Numbered from the stretch's first letter, positions 16,355 to 28,200 are shown. The stretch: DNA of 64,000 nt from Alteromonas ponticola (GCF_012911815.1 NZ_JAATNW010000010.1:29810-93809); one strand, 5' to 3'. Numbers and translations: made by a program. Notes: a model not told the origin generated them from the letters alone.

Positions 16355-19327
16355 TTAGAATGTATAGCGCACACCAATATTGTAGCGCGGTCCGTATTCA
16401 GCGTAATTGACTAGCTGGTACGACGAACGTTCATGCACACGCTTGGTTTCATCGGTAATGTTAAGGGCTTCAACAAACACGGTCAGGTTTTCGTTAAAGT
16501 CATAACTGGCATTAACATCCCATTGGCCGTACTCTTCAACAAAAACAGGATTGAGCAGGCCCTGACCATTAACGGTATTCGACAGGAACTTATCACGCCA
16601 GTTATAAGCTACACGCACCTGAACACCGTCTTTCTCATAAAAACCAATTAAGTTGTAAGAGTCGCTGACTCCCAACAAGCCCCCCTGCGATTCAAGGCTG
16701 GTGACGTCGTATTCAAAGTCTGAATCAACAATTGTAGCGTTGGCAATGACACCGAACCCCGTTTCCCAGAACAGATGCTGAACAGCAATCTCCCAGCCAT
16801 CGGTACTTTCTTCATCCTGGTTAACCGGTACAGCGATGTCAAAGGTAGCAATGTCATCTTCCCCCGGTACACCGAGAATAAAGCCATCTGCGTTTATCGT
16901 TTCCGGATAATTATCAATAATGTATTGTCTGATTTGTGCAGTGGTCGCGCCCGAGCCTAACTCAGCAACAGCTTCATCATAACGAGGGCCCTGCGCGGGG
17001 TGAGGTAAACCAAAGGTCTGCTCTTGCACGATACCCGTGTTAACAAAGTTTTCACCGTCTTTTTTGAAATAGCCAATTGACGCATAGCTACCTTCATCGT
17101 AATACCACTCCAACGCCAAATCGAAGTTGGTGGATTCAAACGGCTCCAGCCCCGGATTACCCCGCGCGCCGCTACCGCCGTTGATGCGCACAAGCGAGTT
17201 GAGGGTCTGCCCACCTTGAATGTCGCCATAACCTGGACGTGCCATGGTTTTGCCGTACGATGCTCTGAACATCACGTCATCGGTCAGATCTAAATTAAAA
17301 TCGATGCTGGGAAGAAAGTTTTCATAACTGCCTGACAAGTTGGTAAACTCTTGTTCACCTGTAGCGATAAGAGAGAATTCGTTATCACCCGCCCAGGCAA
17401 TGTTACTGTACGTGGGAACCAGGGCACTGGAATTAACATCTGTTTCTTCATACCGGGCACCTAACGACAATCGGTAAGGCATATCACCTAAATCACCCAC
17501 CAGATTAAATTGTACGTATGCGGCATTAATTTCTTCTGTAGTCCGACGGTCCGTGGTCATATCAGATGATGCACAGAATGATGTACCACAATCACCTACC
17601 GCACCCAGCGCACCATAAGTGCTATCAGCTATGCTGCGGATGGTATTGAAATCCCATATGAAAAACTCGTCCTGAAGCGCGGGGTCGCCACTGGCATCCG
17701 CGTCAAATTTATCGCCAATGCTTTCCAGCATAAAGACAGAAGGATCGATGTCTCCTGCCTCGCCCAGTCCACCCCAGTTGTCCTGTTGAACGTTAGAAAA
17801 GGCTGAGCGGTTCTTCATTTCTGAATTGCTCACACCAAAATCAATGCTTTCCAGTAATCCACTGTCAAAGGTATAGCTACCACTGAGTTGAGCCTGCTGA
17901 ATTTCACTGCGCATCTGACTGTTGCGGAATGAACTTCCTGTTACTCTTACATCCTCTGCACGTATATTAGACACCCCATCCGGGTAAGTGATATCAAGTA
18001 CAGGGAAATCACGACTAAAATCAACAGAAGTGACCGCTCTCACCCAGGTTGCGGTGCCAATGGTGTTATTGCTTCCAAACGGGCTGTCAGGACGCGATTC
18101 GGCAGATGAATCGTGAACATCCAACACCAGTTCCAGGTTGTCTGATGCTTGCCACTCCAGGTTCAGGCCCAGTGACTTGTTCTCATTGATGGTTGAAAAC
18201 TGGCCAGCACCCATGGCTAAGTCGCCAGGTGCAGCGAACGCTTCTGAATAGACTAACGGAGCAACAACAGGTCCATCAGTAAAGGTTGCTGTTGAAGGAC
18301 CAAAGTTAAACCAGGCTGAAACATCGTTATAACGATCTTCAACTTCGTTTTTAGCATAAGTGTAATCCAGAGTGGCTGTTACATTGTCAACTGGACGATA
18401 TTGCAAAGTCAGTTGACCATTGGTGCGCACCCGCTCTATCTCATGAAATGCATAACCGACACTTTGTGGAACTGAATAGATATCGGTTGGCTCAGGATAA
18501 TTCTGATAGGCATTATCGCCATCGGGAATCAGACCACCCCAGTCAGCGTTGCCACCATCCCAGTCAAAACCATTTACGGTTCCCGGAAACGTTCGCCAGC
18601 CCCCTGTAACCGCTTGTCTGTTACCGCTATGGCGCTCCTGATATGAGCCTGAAAGCGCTACACCAAACGTATCGTCTGCAAAGGTATTACTGTACAAACC
18701 TGACAACTCCGGCGTGACTGAGTCACCTTCTTCAGTTGAGTCATCTACGACCCCTTTCACACCGAACGTCGCCTTCAAACCCGGTGAATTCAGGGGTTTG
18801 GTTGTCAGAATATTGATCGTGGCGCCCATACCACCGGTTGGCACGTGGGCCTTGCCGGTTTTGTAAAGCTCTACGCCAGCAACACCTTCAGAGGCGATGT
18901 TGGCAAAATCGTAAGAACGCGAAGTTGAGGCTGATGTGGCTTCCAGTGAAGACGCTGGCATATGTCTACCATTTAACAACACCAGGTTGTAATCTGGCCC
19001 AAATCCCCGCACGGTAACTTTGCTGCCTTCACCGTTTTGACGGTCAATCGACACCCCGGTAATACGCTGTAACGACTCTGCCAGGTTAGTATCGGGAAAT
19101 TTACCCATTTCTTCTGCTGAGATTGCATCGACGATACCTTGAGAAGAGCGCTTGATATCCATTGAACGAATGACTGAGCCACGAATACCAGATACTTCAA
19201 TAACCTCTACCATCTCATCATTAGCATCGGCAGTTGCCTCTTGTGCAATCGCAGAATGCATCGTCGCGCCAAGTAACAATGACATGCTGGTAGCGATTCT
19301 TGTCTTTCTAAATATGTGTTGTTTCAT
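16355..19327 (-). CDS. TonB-dependent outer-membrane receptor, large carbohydrate type
   Basis: About 990 residues from the ATG at 19327 (AGGGGA upstream). Signal peptide ending ...M-H-S-A-I-A-Q, a TonB-box-like region (M-V-E-V-I-E-V-S-G-I-R-G-S), then the plug domain with V-D-A-I-S-A-E-E-M-G-K-F-P-D-T-N-L-A-E-S-L-Q and R-G-F-G-P-D-Y-N. The long beta-barrel ends in Y-N-I-G-V-R-Y-T-F with a terminal Phe. The I-R-G-S...D-T-N-L-A-E pattern is typical of receptors in oligosaccharide-uptake loci of marine bacteria. First gene of the halogenase unit, 51 bases before the next start. LacI-type operator matches upstream suggest sugar-responsive control. The ligand is unknown. Confidence 0.9.
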   Translation of the reverse strand: MKQHIFRKTRIATSMSLLLGATMHSAIAQEATADANDEMVEVIEVSGIRGSVIRSMDIKRSSQGIVDAISAEEMGKFPDTNLAESLQRITGVSIDRQNGEGSKVTVRGFGPDYNLVLLNGRHMPASSLEATSASTSRSYDFANIASEGVAGVELYKTGKAHVPTGGMGATINILTTKPLNSPGLKATFGVKGVVDDSTEEGDSVTPELSGLYSNTFADDTFGVALSGSYQERHSGNRQAVTGGWRTFPGTVNGFDWDGGNADWGGLIPDGDNAYQNYPEPTDIYSVPQSVGYAFHEIERVRTNGQLTLQYRPVDNVTATLDYTYAKNEVEDRYNDVSAWFNFGPSTATFTDGPVVAPLVYSEAFAAPGDLAMGAGQFSTINENKSLGLNLEWQASDNLELVLDVHDSSAESRPDSPFGSNNTIGTATWVRAVTSVDFSRDFPVLDITYPDGVSNIRAEDVRVTGSSFRNSQMRSEIQQAQLSGSYTFDSGLLESIDFGVSNSEMKNRSAFSNVQQDNWGGLGEAGDIDPSVFMLESIGDKFDADASGDPALQDEFFIWDFNTIRSIADSTYGALGAVGDCGTSFCASSDMTTDRRTTEEINAAYVQFNLVGDLGDMPYRLSLGARYEETDVNSSALVPTYSNIAWAGDNEFSLIATGEQEFTNLSGSYENFLPSIDFNLDLTDDVMFRASYGKTMARPGYGDIQGGQTLNSLVRINGGSGARGNPGLEPFESTNFDLALEWYYDEGSYASIGYFKKDGENFVNTGIVQEQTFGLPHPAQGPRYDEAVAELGSGATTAQIRQYIIDNYPETINADGFILGVPGEDDIATFDIAVPVNQDEESTDGWEIAVQHLFWETGFGVIANATIVDSDFEYDVTSLESQGGLLGVSDSYNLIGFYEKDGVQVRVAYNWRDKFLSNTVNGQGLLNPVFVEEYGQWDVNASYDFNENLTVFVEALNITDETKRVHERSSYQLVNYAEYGPRYNIGVRYTF

Positions 19328-19399
19328 GTGTGTCCCCTGATGCGGTTGCATCTAGTTGCCAATACTTCTGAACTATTAAGCCTCAACTCGATTACAAAA

Positions 19400-19413
19400 T
19401 GTATGCGCTTTCA
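19400..19413. promoter_or_regulatory. LacI-family operator-like site 2
   Basis: TGTATGCGCTTTCA, an imperfect palindrome centred on CG with TG/CA ends, as in LacI/PurR-type operators. It lies 73 bases upstream of the TonB receptor start. Confidence 0.4.
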
Positions 19414-19535
19414 AATTTTAACAAATATCATCTTCGATTTACTTTCATTTTATCGATAATACCCGACAAAAAATCACCTGTTAAAGCATAGCGTAAATCG
19501 ACAGATACGACGTCCGATGACAGCAAATTGTATTT

Positions 19536-19549
19536 TGTAAACGCTTACA
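19536..19549. promoter_or_regulatory. LacI-family operator-like site 1
   Basis: TGTAAACGCTTACA fits the consensus TGTAAnCGnTTACA used by many LacI-family sugar repressors. It lies about 210 bases upstream of the TonB receptor start and 136 bases from the second site, a spacing that would allow looping. The cognate repressor is not in the window. Confidence 0.6.
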
Positions 19550-19792
19550 TTTTTTATAATTTAGTCTTTTCTATTTTGTGATGCAAGTGTTTTTTTTTTG
19601 TTAAAACTACGAAATGGTAAGAGTAGATTGGTTGACGGCCTCAGCCCTTATAGAAAGCGGCTGGGCCAAGAGGGATACTGTTGGTGAAGGGGGTGAGGCA
19701 GATTAGTGGATCAGCAACAACTGATGCGCGGTAAATTTATTGTTAATTTATTCTGATAATACCGGCAGTGCATTGTTCCTGTATTGACGCTG
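19550..19792. other. Non-coding stretch between the receiver gene and the TonB receptor upstream region
   Basis: Part of a 465-base gap between two minus-strand units. Beyond the operator-like sites it holds an imperfect GGCC...GGCC inverted repeat (about 19640-19675) without a U-tract. No gene seen. Confidence 0.4.
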
Positions 19793-20185
19793 CTAACCAA
19801 AATGGGTGGTCGAAATCGTTTCCAGATCTTCTAGCAAAATGGGTTTATCGATAAAGCCTTTAACACTGGCAAAGCGGGCGGCACGTTCTTTATCGGTCTC
19901 AAACACCGACGATGAATGCATGAAAATGAGTGACGAGAACCGTTTGTGAAACCCTTTTTCTTCATATTTTTCCAGAAAGTCCCAACCGTTCATGGCCGGC
20001 ATATTAATATCTAAAATAATGATATCGGGAAACGTTTCCAACTCTGCCAGGTAATCCAGCGCCTCTTCAGCGCTGGTCATAAACGTCAGTTTCCCATTGT
20101 AATGGTAATCATAAAACGCTTCCTGAGTGAGAAAGTTATATTCGTCGTCATCATCTATACACAGCACATCTTGAAAACTTCGCAT
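19793..20185 (-). CDS. Single-domain response regulator (CheY-like receiver)
   Basis: 130 residues, receiver domain only. Acidic pocket C-I-D-D-D-D near residues 9-14, phosphoacceptor Asp in I-I-I-L-D-I-N-M-P (about 59), H-S-S-S in the Thr/Ser position and the conserved Lys in F-I-D-K-P. There is no output domain, so it probably acts by protein contact or as a phosphate shuttle. It starts one base after the upstream receiver-kinase gene stops and is the last gene of a four-gene signalling operon. Confidence 0.85.
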   Translation of the reverse strand: MRSFQDVLCIDDDDEYNFLTQEAFYDYHYNGKLTFMTSAEEALDYLAELETFPDIIILDINMPAMNGWDFLEKYEEKGFHKRFSSLIFMHSSSVFETDKERAARFASVKGFIDKPILLEDLETISTTHFG

Positions 20186-20186
20186 G

Positions 20187-21464
20187 TTATTTATCTGACT
20201 CTCTTTTCATATCCGGTAGTTCAATGATAAATGTGGTGCCCTCTCCGGGCTTGCTAGTGAAGTCTATGCTTCCACCACACATCTCTACTTGTGACTTGGT
20301 AATATATAACCCCATCCCCTTGCCGCCTGCATCTTTGCTTAAACGCTGAAATAACCCGAACACTTTTTCTTTTTGGCTTTCGTCCATGCCAATTCCATTA
20401 TCTTTAATGGTCAGTAAAACCGATCCGGAAAGCTGTTTAGTAACTACGTTGATCAGCGCTGAACGTTCAGGTGAGCGGTAACGGATTGCGTTGGTTAGCA
20501 GATTCTGCATAATGCTTTGTAAAAAGCGCGAAATATAATTTATCGATTGTGCCTCAGAAAAATCTGAATGAATAGACGCACCAGAATCCTTTATTTGAAC
20601 TTCTAAATCTTCAAGGACATCTGAAAACACATCGGAGAATCTAAGTTTTTCGACTTCTTCTTCGAATGCTTCTTTTGCGGTGACCACTTCAATTAAATCG
20701 TGCAGGGTATTTTTGACGCGGGAAATGGAAAGCTCAATACGTCTGAAAATGTCGCTGTTGTCGCCATTTACATGGCCACGTTTCCTAAAAATTTTGACCA
20801 TACCATCCAGATTTATGATGGGGGCGCGCAAGTCGTGAGTAGCAACATAAGCAAATTGCTCAAGGTTCTGCGTATGTCTTAACAACTCCTTTTTTTGTTC
20901 TTCCAGTTGTTGCTGCGCATCCTGAGCAACGTCCTTAGCTAAATTAGCCTCTTTCAGGCGCACCAGCGCTTCTTGTTCAGCTTTTTCAAGTCGCTCATTT
21001 TTCAGCCGTAATTCAGTCAGGATTTTTTCATATTCTTTTTGTTTTTCAAAAACATTAGAGCGCATGAACGTTTTTACTTTAGACAGCAGAATTTCTTCGT
21101 TGATCGGTTTAATTAAATAGTCAATTGCACCAATTTTATAGCCTTGCAATACGTTTAAATCATCTTTGTCATACGCGGTTAGGAATATGATCGGGATATT
21201 TTCTGTTAGCGGGTTAGTGCGGATGTAACGTGCCGTTTCGATCCCGTCCATAATCGGCATTTGGATATCCAACAAAATCAGGGTGTACTCATGCCTGATG
21301 AGTTGATGCAATGCATTTTGTCCTGAATCGGCGGTGTGCACATCAACGTCTAATTTTGACAGTAACTTTTGCATGATGTCGCGTTCTGTCTGGCGATCAT
21401 CGACAACAAGAACCTTGGGCCGTTGTTTTAGTACCTGTAGTGGGTCATCTGCTTTCATAAACAC
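20187..21464 (-). CDS. Receiver-histidine kinase fusion
   Basis: 425 residues. An N-terminal receiver (V-L-V-V-D-D near 19-24, phosphoacceptor in L-L-D-I-Q-M-P near 66, Lys in Y-L-I-K-P) is followed by a coiled coil (about 130-200). Then comes a HisKA domain with A-T-H-D-L-R-A-P and a HATPase with N-L-L-T-N-A-I-R-Y, D-N-G-I-G-M and G-K-G-M-G-L-Y. No membrane segment, so a soluble kinase controlled through its receiver. It can receive phosphate from the large hybrid kinase encoded in the same operon and may pass it to the downstream single receiver. It starts immediately after the CheR stop. Confidence 0.85.
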   Translation of the reverse strand: MFMKADDPLQVLKQRPKVLVVDDRQTERDIMQKLLSKLDVDVHTADSGQNALHQLIRHEYTLILLDIQMPIMDGIETARYIRTNPLTENIPIIFLTAYDKDDLNVLQGYKIGAIDYLIKPINEEILLSKVKTFMRSNVFEKQKEYEKILTELRLKNERLEKAEQEALVRLKEANLAKDVAQDAQQQLEEQKKELLRHTQNLEQFAYVATHDLRAPIINLDGMVKIFRKRGHVNGDNSDIFRRIELSISRVKNTLHDLIEVVTAKEAFEEEVEKLRFSDVFSDVLEDLEVQIKDSGASIHSDFSEAQSINYISRFLQSIMQNLLTNAIRYRSPERSALINVVTKQLSGSVLLTIKDNGIGMDESQKEKVFGLFQRLSKDAGGKGMGLYITKSQVEMCGGSIDFTSKPGEGTTFIIELPDMKRESDK

Positions 21465-22292
21465 CTAAACGGCAATTTTCTTGTAAATATTATGTTCGGA
21501 ATCAATCAATTCAAATTGATCCCGGACTGGCGACAATGCCAGTGATTCATGCGCACCCAAACACAAATAACCCGCTCTGCATAAGCTATCGGCAAACAGT
21601 TTCAGCACGCGGTTCTGCAACATTCGGTTAAAGTAAATCAGCACATTTTTGCAAACGATGAGCTGCATCTCCGCAAACATGCCATCAGTCACCAGGTTGT
21701 GGTTGGAAAACACGATATTTTTACTCAATCTCGAATTCAACTTTGCCGCCCCGTAGCGCGCATGGTAGTAATCCGTCAGTGACTTTTTACCCCCTGCCTG
21801 AAAGTACAACGCCTGACCAACCCGTAATTCACTGACCGGATAAATGCCTTTATTGGCCGTTTCTAAAGAGCGATCATTAATATCCGTAGCATAAATCTGC
21901 GTGCGGTCATACAAGCCATATTCTTCCAGCAAAATTGCCATAGAATACGCCTCCTCGCCCGTCGCACACCCAGCATGCCATATGTTCAGAAACGGATAGG
22001 TCTCCAATCTTGGAAACACCCTGTTGTACAGTGCTCGAATTGATACTGGATCCCTGAACATACAGGTCACTGTCACTGAAATATCAAACAGTAAGCGTTT
22101 AAATTTAACGTGACTATGCAATACCGCCGGTATTAATTCGGCGATATTGGTATAACCGTGAACTTGTACATGCTTGTCAATTTGCTGCACCAGGGATGCG
22201 AATCGATATTGACGAAAGTCGTATCCCCAGCGCTGATGTATTGCTTCAATCAACAAACGGGTTTCAAGTTCCTGTAACGCTTTGTCTTGCAT
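21465..22292 (-). CDS. CheR-type protein methyltransferase
   Basis: 275 residues of the CheR family: an N-terminal helical domain, then the SAM-binding motif W-H-A-G-C-A-T-G-E-E-A-Y-S near residues 109-121, Y-A-T-D-I-N-D, and C-K-N-V-L-I-Y-F near 225, the family's C-R-N-V-x-I-Y-F. CheR enzymes methylate glutamates of chemoreceptors. No chemoreceptor or CheB methylesterase is encoded here. The obvious candidate partner is the multi-HAMP hybrid kinase whose gene ends 6 bases upstream. Substrate inferred, not shown. Confidence 0.9.
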   Translation of the reverse strand: MQDKALQELETRLLIEAIHQRWGYDFRQYRFASLVQQIDKHVQVHGYTNIAELIPAVLHSHVKFKRLLFDISVTVTCMFRDPVSIRALYNRVFPRLETYPFLNIWHAGCATGEEAYSMAILLEEYGLYDRTQIYATDINDRSLETANKGIYPVSELRVGQALYFQAGGKKSLTDYYHARYGAAKLNSRLSKNIVFSNHNLVTDGMFAEMQLIVCKNVLIYFNRMLQNRVLKLFADSLCRAGYLCLGAHESLALSPVRDQFELIDSEHNIYKKIAV

Positions 22293-22298
22293 TTGATG

Positions 22299-25200
22299 CT
22301 ACTTGTATAACCATACACGCATGATGTTCAGCAACTTCTCTACATCAACCGGTTTGGTCAGATAATCATTCGCCCCCGCGCTTAAACACTTGCTTCTGTC
22401 TTCTGCCATGGCTTTTGCCGTTAACGCAATAATTGGCAGTTCTTTATGCTCATGTTTTTCACGAATACGCCGCATGGCTTCATAGCCATCCATAATGGGC
22501 ATCATCACATCCATCAGAATTATCGACACGTCAGGTTCCTGTTCCAGCTTCTCCAGCGCCATCATGCCGTTATCCGCCAACACTACCTGCATACCTGCAT
22601 CCGCGAGCACTTTAGATAACGCGTAGGTATTACGAATATCGTCATCCACCAGCAGCACTTTTTGATTTGCCAGCAATTTTTCAGGGTCGTGAAGCGCAGA
22701 AAGGATCGCCCGTTGCTGATCAGAATATTTACTCTCCATGCTGTGGATAAACAATGACACCTCATCGAGCAGACGTTCTGGCGAGGACACGCCTTTAATC
22801 ACGATACTGTCGGTGTATTTACGCAGCTGTTTGACTTCTTCTTTAGTTAGTTCCTGTCCTGTGTAAATGACGATAGGGACATCTTTTATGGCGCCGCTGC
22901 TGTGCAGCTTATTCAGCAAACCAAAACCGGTGGTATCGGGCAAGTTCAAGTCCAGAATGATGCAATCAGGATGGGTGTCATCCAGCAACTCTTCCGCTTT
23001 TTTACCTGTCTTTGCAGTAAGTATCTTAATTTGGCTGTTGGATAATATGCGTTTTAGGCTATCAATACTTGCCTCGTTATCTTCAACCAGCAAAATCGTT
23101 TTAACGGTGGTTTCCTGAATACCCGTAATTTTCTTGATGACATTATTAATGCTGCTTAACGAAGCCGGTTTGGATAAAAAGCCGATCGCGCCTTTACTGA
23201 GCGCCTGTGTACTCTTATCTTCAACCGAAATGATGTGCACCGGAATATGCCGGGTTTTAAGATTAAACTTTAACTGGTCCAGCACGCGCATACCATCCAG
23301 ATCCGGTAATCGAATATCCAGGAAGATACCTTTAGGCTGGAACTGAGACGCCAAATCAAGCCCTTCACGTCCCTCTCTGGCCACTAATACGTTGTAACCG
23401 TGAGATTTAACTTCGCGTTTAAGTATCTCGGCAAAGTTCTGATCATCTTCAATAATCAGTAACGAATCATCTTTTGACGAAATATCGTTGCGATCGTCGC
23501 TGACGAAAGGCTTGGTGGGCGAAGGTAATTCTGGCGTTGATGAATTTGCCAATTGAGATTCTTTGATATCGTACTTCGGATACTCAATGGTAATTTCGCT
23601 TTCTGTATCATCATCAAGCGCACCGGTTTTAGACAAATCGATAGGGATGTATACAGTGAATTTACTGCCCTGATTTGGTTCACTCCAGATATGAATTTCA
23701 CCGCCTAATAAACGCGACAGCTCCCGCGAGATGGTTAAGCCCAGGCCGGTGCCGCCATATTGTCGGCTGGTGCCACCTTCGGCTTGCTGGAAGGCTTCAA
23801 ATATCTGTGCAAACTTCTCTTTGACAATACCGATGCCTGTATCCGCGACAGAGAAAGCAATCACATCTTTATGTGGTGTGGTGATTTTTCTGAATTGCAC
23901 ATCTTCAGGCACTTTTTCCGCAGCAAGGATAATTTCACCTGATTCGGTGAACTTAAACGCGTTGGACAGCAGATTTTTAATAATCTGTTCCAATCGCTGA
24001 TCATCAGTATAAAGGTTTTTCGATACCCCCTCTTCGATCTCAATGTTAAAGCTTAAGCCTTTGTTTTTCGCAATCGGGTTAAATTTGTTTTCCATGCTGG
24101 TCAGCAACTTCTGAACACTGATGGTTTGAGGATGCACCTGCAGTTTACCCGCCTCCACCTTAGACAGGTCGAGAATGTCGTTGATCAGGTTAAGCAAATC
24201 ATTACCACCATCATAGATAATGTTGGCGTCTTTAATTTGCTCGTCGTCCAGATTACCTTTATCGTTTTTGGTGAGCTCTTTGGCTAATATCAGTAAGCTG
24301 TTCAGTGGGGTACGCAATTCGTGGGACATGTTCGCCAGGAATTCAGATTTATATTTACTGACCAGCTCCAGTTCTTTCGCTTTTTGCTCAACTTCAACCC
24401 GTGAAGACTGAATGTCTTCTTTCTGACGTTCGAGGTCGCGGGTTTTGATCTCAAGATCTTCGTTAGCCACCTGCAATTCTTCAGACTGCGCACGCAATTT
24501 CTGTTGCTGATCAAGCAATTCTTCCGACTTGCGCTGTGATTCTTCAAGCAGCAATTTCATCTTCGAACGGTCTTGTGCAGAGTTAATCGCAATCGCGATG
24601 TTTTCTGCCACCACCCGCACCAGTTCTAGCTGGTTGTCGGTAAACTCGTAGAATGAGCCAATTTCGATGATACCTTTCACTTCGCTACCTATCAGACAAG
24701 GTTGCACCAGCAGGCTGTTAGGTTCTTTGCGGCCAATGGCAGAAGAGATGAGTACGTAATCTTCTGGTACGTTGGTAATGACAATGGCTTCTTTTTCCAG
24801 TGCAGCCTGCCCTACCAGCGATTCACCCACCTTAAACTCATTTACTGCATCCTTACGCTTGGTATACGCGTAGGTCGAGGTCAGTTTAAGGACTTCGCCC
24901 TCTTTGGTGTTTTCTGTGAGATACAAAGCACCAATTTGGGCTTTTAGGTACTTGGTCAGATAAGTGATGATGTTTTTCGATAGTGCATGCAGATCCAATT
25001 CACCGCGCATCTTATCGTTCAAGTTGGCCTGACCGTTCTTGATCCAGGCTTCGTTTTCATTTTCTTCCGAGATGCGTTTTAAGTTTCGCGTCATCGAGTT
25101 AAGCGCGATACTCAACTGGTCGGCGTCACTTCGCAGTGGCATCTCAAGGGCAAAGTCACCTTCTGCAATCGAGTTGGCGGCTTTAACGATGGTGATAAAT

Positions 25201-28200
25201 GAGTCAACCATCGCGTTAATGTTGTTTTTAAGTTCCTGTACCTCACCACGTACATGTACTTCGATTTTCTTCGAGAAGTCACCGCGGGCAAGCGCCGTTG
25301 ATACCGAGGCGATTTCCCGTACCTGTGCGGTCAGGTTGCTCGCCATGGTATTTACGTTATCGGTCAGATCTTTCCAGGCCCCTGCCACGTTCGGTACTTC
25401 GGCCTGTCCACCCAAGATACCTTCGGTACCTACCTCACGGGCTACGTTGGTTACCTCATCGGCGAAGATGTTAAGTGCGTCAACCATTCGGTTGATCGTG
25501 GTGGAAAGCTCGAGTACCTCACCTTCTTTGGCCTCTTCGGAGATTTTCTGCGACAAGTCACCGTTGGCCACGGCAGTGGTTACCGAGGCGATTTCCCGTA
25601 CCTGCGTGGTCAGGTTACTCGCCATGGTGTTTACGTTGTCAGTCAGGTCTTTCCAGGTGCCGGCGACGTTGGGCACTACCGCCTGACCGCCCAGCTTACT
25701 TTCTGTACCAACTTCACGTGCCACCCGCGTTACCTCGGCGGCGAAGATGTTCAATGAGTCAACCATCTGGTTGATGATGTCTCTTAAGTCAGCAATCTCA
25801 CCACGTGCATCGATTGAAATTTTACGGCTCAAGTCACCGTTTGCTACCGAGGCCGCAACCCCGGCGATTTCACGTACCTGAGCAGTCAGGTTACTGGCCA
25901 TGGTGTTTACGTTGTTAGACAGGTCGAGCCAGGCACCGGCAACGTTTGGTACGTCTGCCTGTCCACCCAGCACACCTTCGGTCCCTACCTCACGGGCAAC
26001 CCGGGTTACCTCATCAGATAGTGTCTGCAACGAGTCAACCATTCGGTTGATCGTAATCGATAGTTCAAGTACCTCGCCCCCTTTGGCTTCCTCGGTGATT
26101 TTTTGTGACAAGTCACCGTTTGCCACCGCTTTGGTTACGGAGGCGATTTCCCGTACCTGTGTGGTCAGGTTACTCGCCATGGTGTTTACGTTTTTAGTCA
26201 GCTCCATCCAGGCGCCGCCCACGTTGGGTACTAAGGCCTGTCCACCCAGTCGACCTTCTGTTCCTACTTCCCTTGCAACCCGCGTTACCTCGTCTGAGAA
26301 GATGTTCAGTGAGTCAACCATCTGGTTGATGGTTTCTTTCAGTTCAGCAATTTCGCCTTCTGCGTCGATGGTAACTTTTCGAGTCAAGTCACCTTTCGCT
26401 ACCGCGGTAGCAACGTTAGCGATTTCCCGTACCTGTGTGGTCAGGTTACTCGCCATGAAGTTTACGTTTTCAGTCAGGTTCTTCCAGGTTCCGGCGACGT
26501 TGGGTACAGCAGCCTGCCCGCCCAGCTTACCTTCTGTTCCTACCTCACGGGCAACCCGCGTTACCTCGTCCGAGAAGATGTTGAGTGAGTCAACCATCTG
26601 GTTAATGGTTTTTGTCAGATCGGCGATTTCGCCCTTTACGTTGATTTTGATTTTCTGTGACAAGTCGCCATCGGCCACCGCAGTTGCCACGTTGGCGATT
26701 TCCCTTACCTGTGTGGTCAGGTTGCTCGCCATGGTGTTTACGTTATCGGTCAGGTTTTTCCAGGTTCCTGCCGCGCCAGGTACCACCGCCTGACCACCCA
26801 ATGTACCTTCTGTACCTACCTCGCGGGCAACCCGCGTTACCTCGGCAGAAAACAGCGTGAGTGAGTCAACCATGTTGTTGATCGTATTCGAGAGAACAAG
26901 TACCTCGCCCCCTTTACCTTCTTCGGTAATTTTTTGCGACAGGTCACCTTGTGCTACCGCTGTAGTAACCGAGGCGATTTCCCGTACCTGTGTGGTCAGG
27001 TTACTTGCCATGGTGTTTACGTTATCGGTGAGATTTTTCCAGGTGCCGGCTACATTAGGTACCGTTGCCTGCCCACCCAGCTTACCTTCGGTTCCTACCT
27101 CACGGGCAACCCGCGTTACCTCATCAGAGAAGATGTTCAACGAGTCCACCATCTGGTTGATGGTTTCTTTCAGCTCGGCAATTTCACCTTTTACGTTGAT
27201 GTTGATTTTCTGCGAAAGGTCACCATCGGCTACCGCGGTAGCCACGTTGGCAATGTCCCGTACCTGCGCGGTTACGTTGGAGGCCAGCATGTTTACGTTA
27301 TCTGTAAGCGCTTTCCAGGTACCGGCCACATCAGGTACCACGGCCTGTCCACCCAGTTTCCCTTCTACGCCTACCTCACGGGCAACGTTGGTTACCTCGG
27401 CGGCGAAGATGTTGAGTGAGTCAACCATTCGGTTAATCGTACTGGACAGTACCAGTACCTCGCCCCCTTTACCCTGCTCGGTAATTTTCTGGGTCAAGTC
27501 ACCCTGGGCGACCGCCGTAGTTACCGTGGCGATTTCACGTACCTGCGCGGTAATGTTACTTGCCATCTGGTTTACGTTGTCAGTCAGATCCTTCCAGGTA
27601 CCGGATACATTAGGTACCGACGCCTGACCACCCAGTTTACCTTCAACCCCTACCTCTCTGGCTACCTGGGTTACCTGTTCGGCAAAGGTGTTCAAGCTGT
27701 ACTGGGTGCGGTTGATAACGTCCGCCATGGCGCGGAAGTCTCCGGTTACGGTGAGACTGAATTTGTCCTGCAGGTTACCTGAGGCGATACTGTTTAGTAT
27801 TCGGCTTACTTCCAGTACCGGGTTTGAAATCGCCTCAATCAAAATGTTGATGTTATCAATAAGCTCTTTCCACACCCCGCTGGCCGCTTTAAACTCGGCC
27901 CGGGCTTCGAGGTTACCTTCGATCCCCCCTACCCGTGAAATCCGTGATACTTCGGTAGATACACCACCGATCATTTCAACCATGGTGTTATACGCTTCTG
28001 CCAGATCGGCAAATTTATCGTTTCGTTCTTTCGACAATCGAACCGAGATATCACCTTCCCGGAACGATTCCAGGGCGAAGATCAAACGGTCAATCTGATC
28101 ATGGACATAATCGGTATCCTGAAACATATCATCATGGGATACCCGTCGTGATTTGCGATTTGTCGGACGTCGTGACGGCGCCGCTTTCTTTGCTGGCGGC

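Noticed and set aside
25039..27627. Long plus-strand open frames of 215, 297 and 256 codons opposite the hybrid kinase
   Set aside because: They lie antisense to the HAMP repeats, repeat with the same period, and are low-complexity Ser/Thr/Pro shadows of the coding strand.
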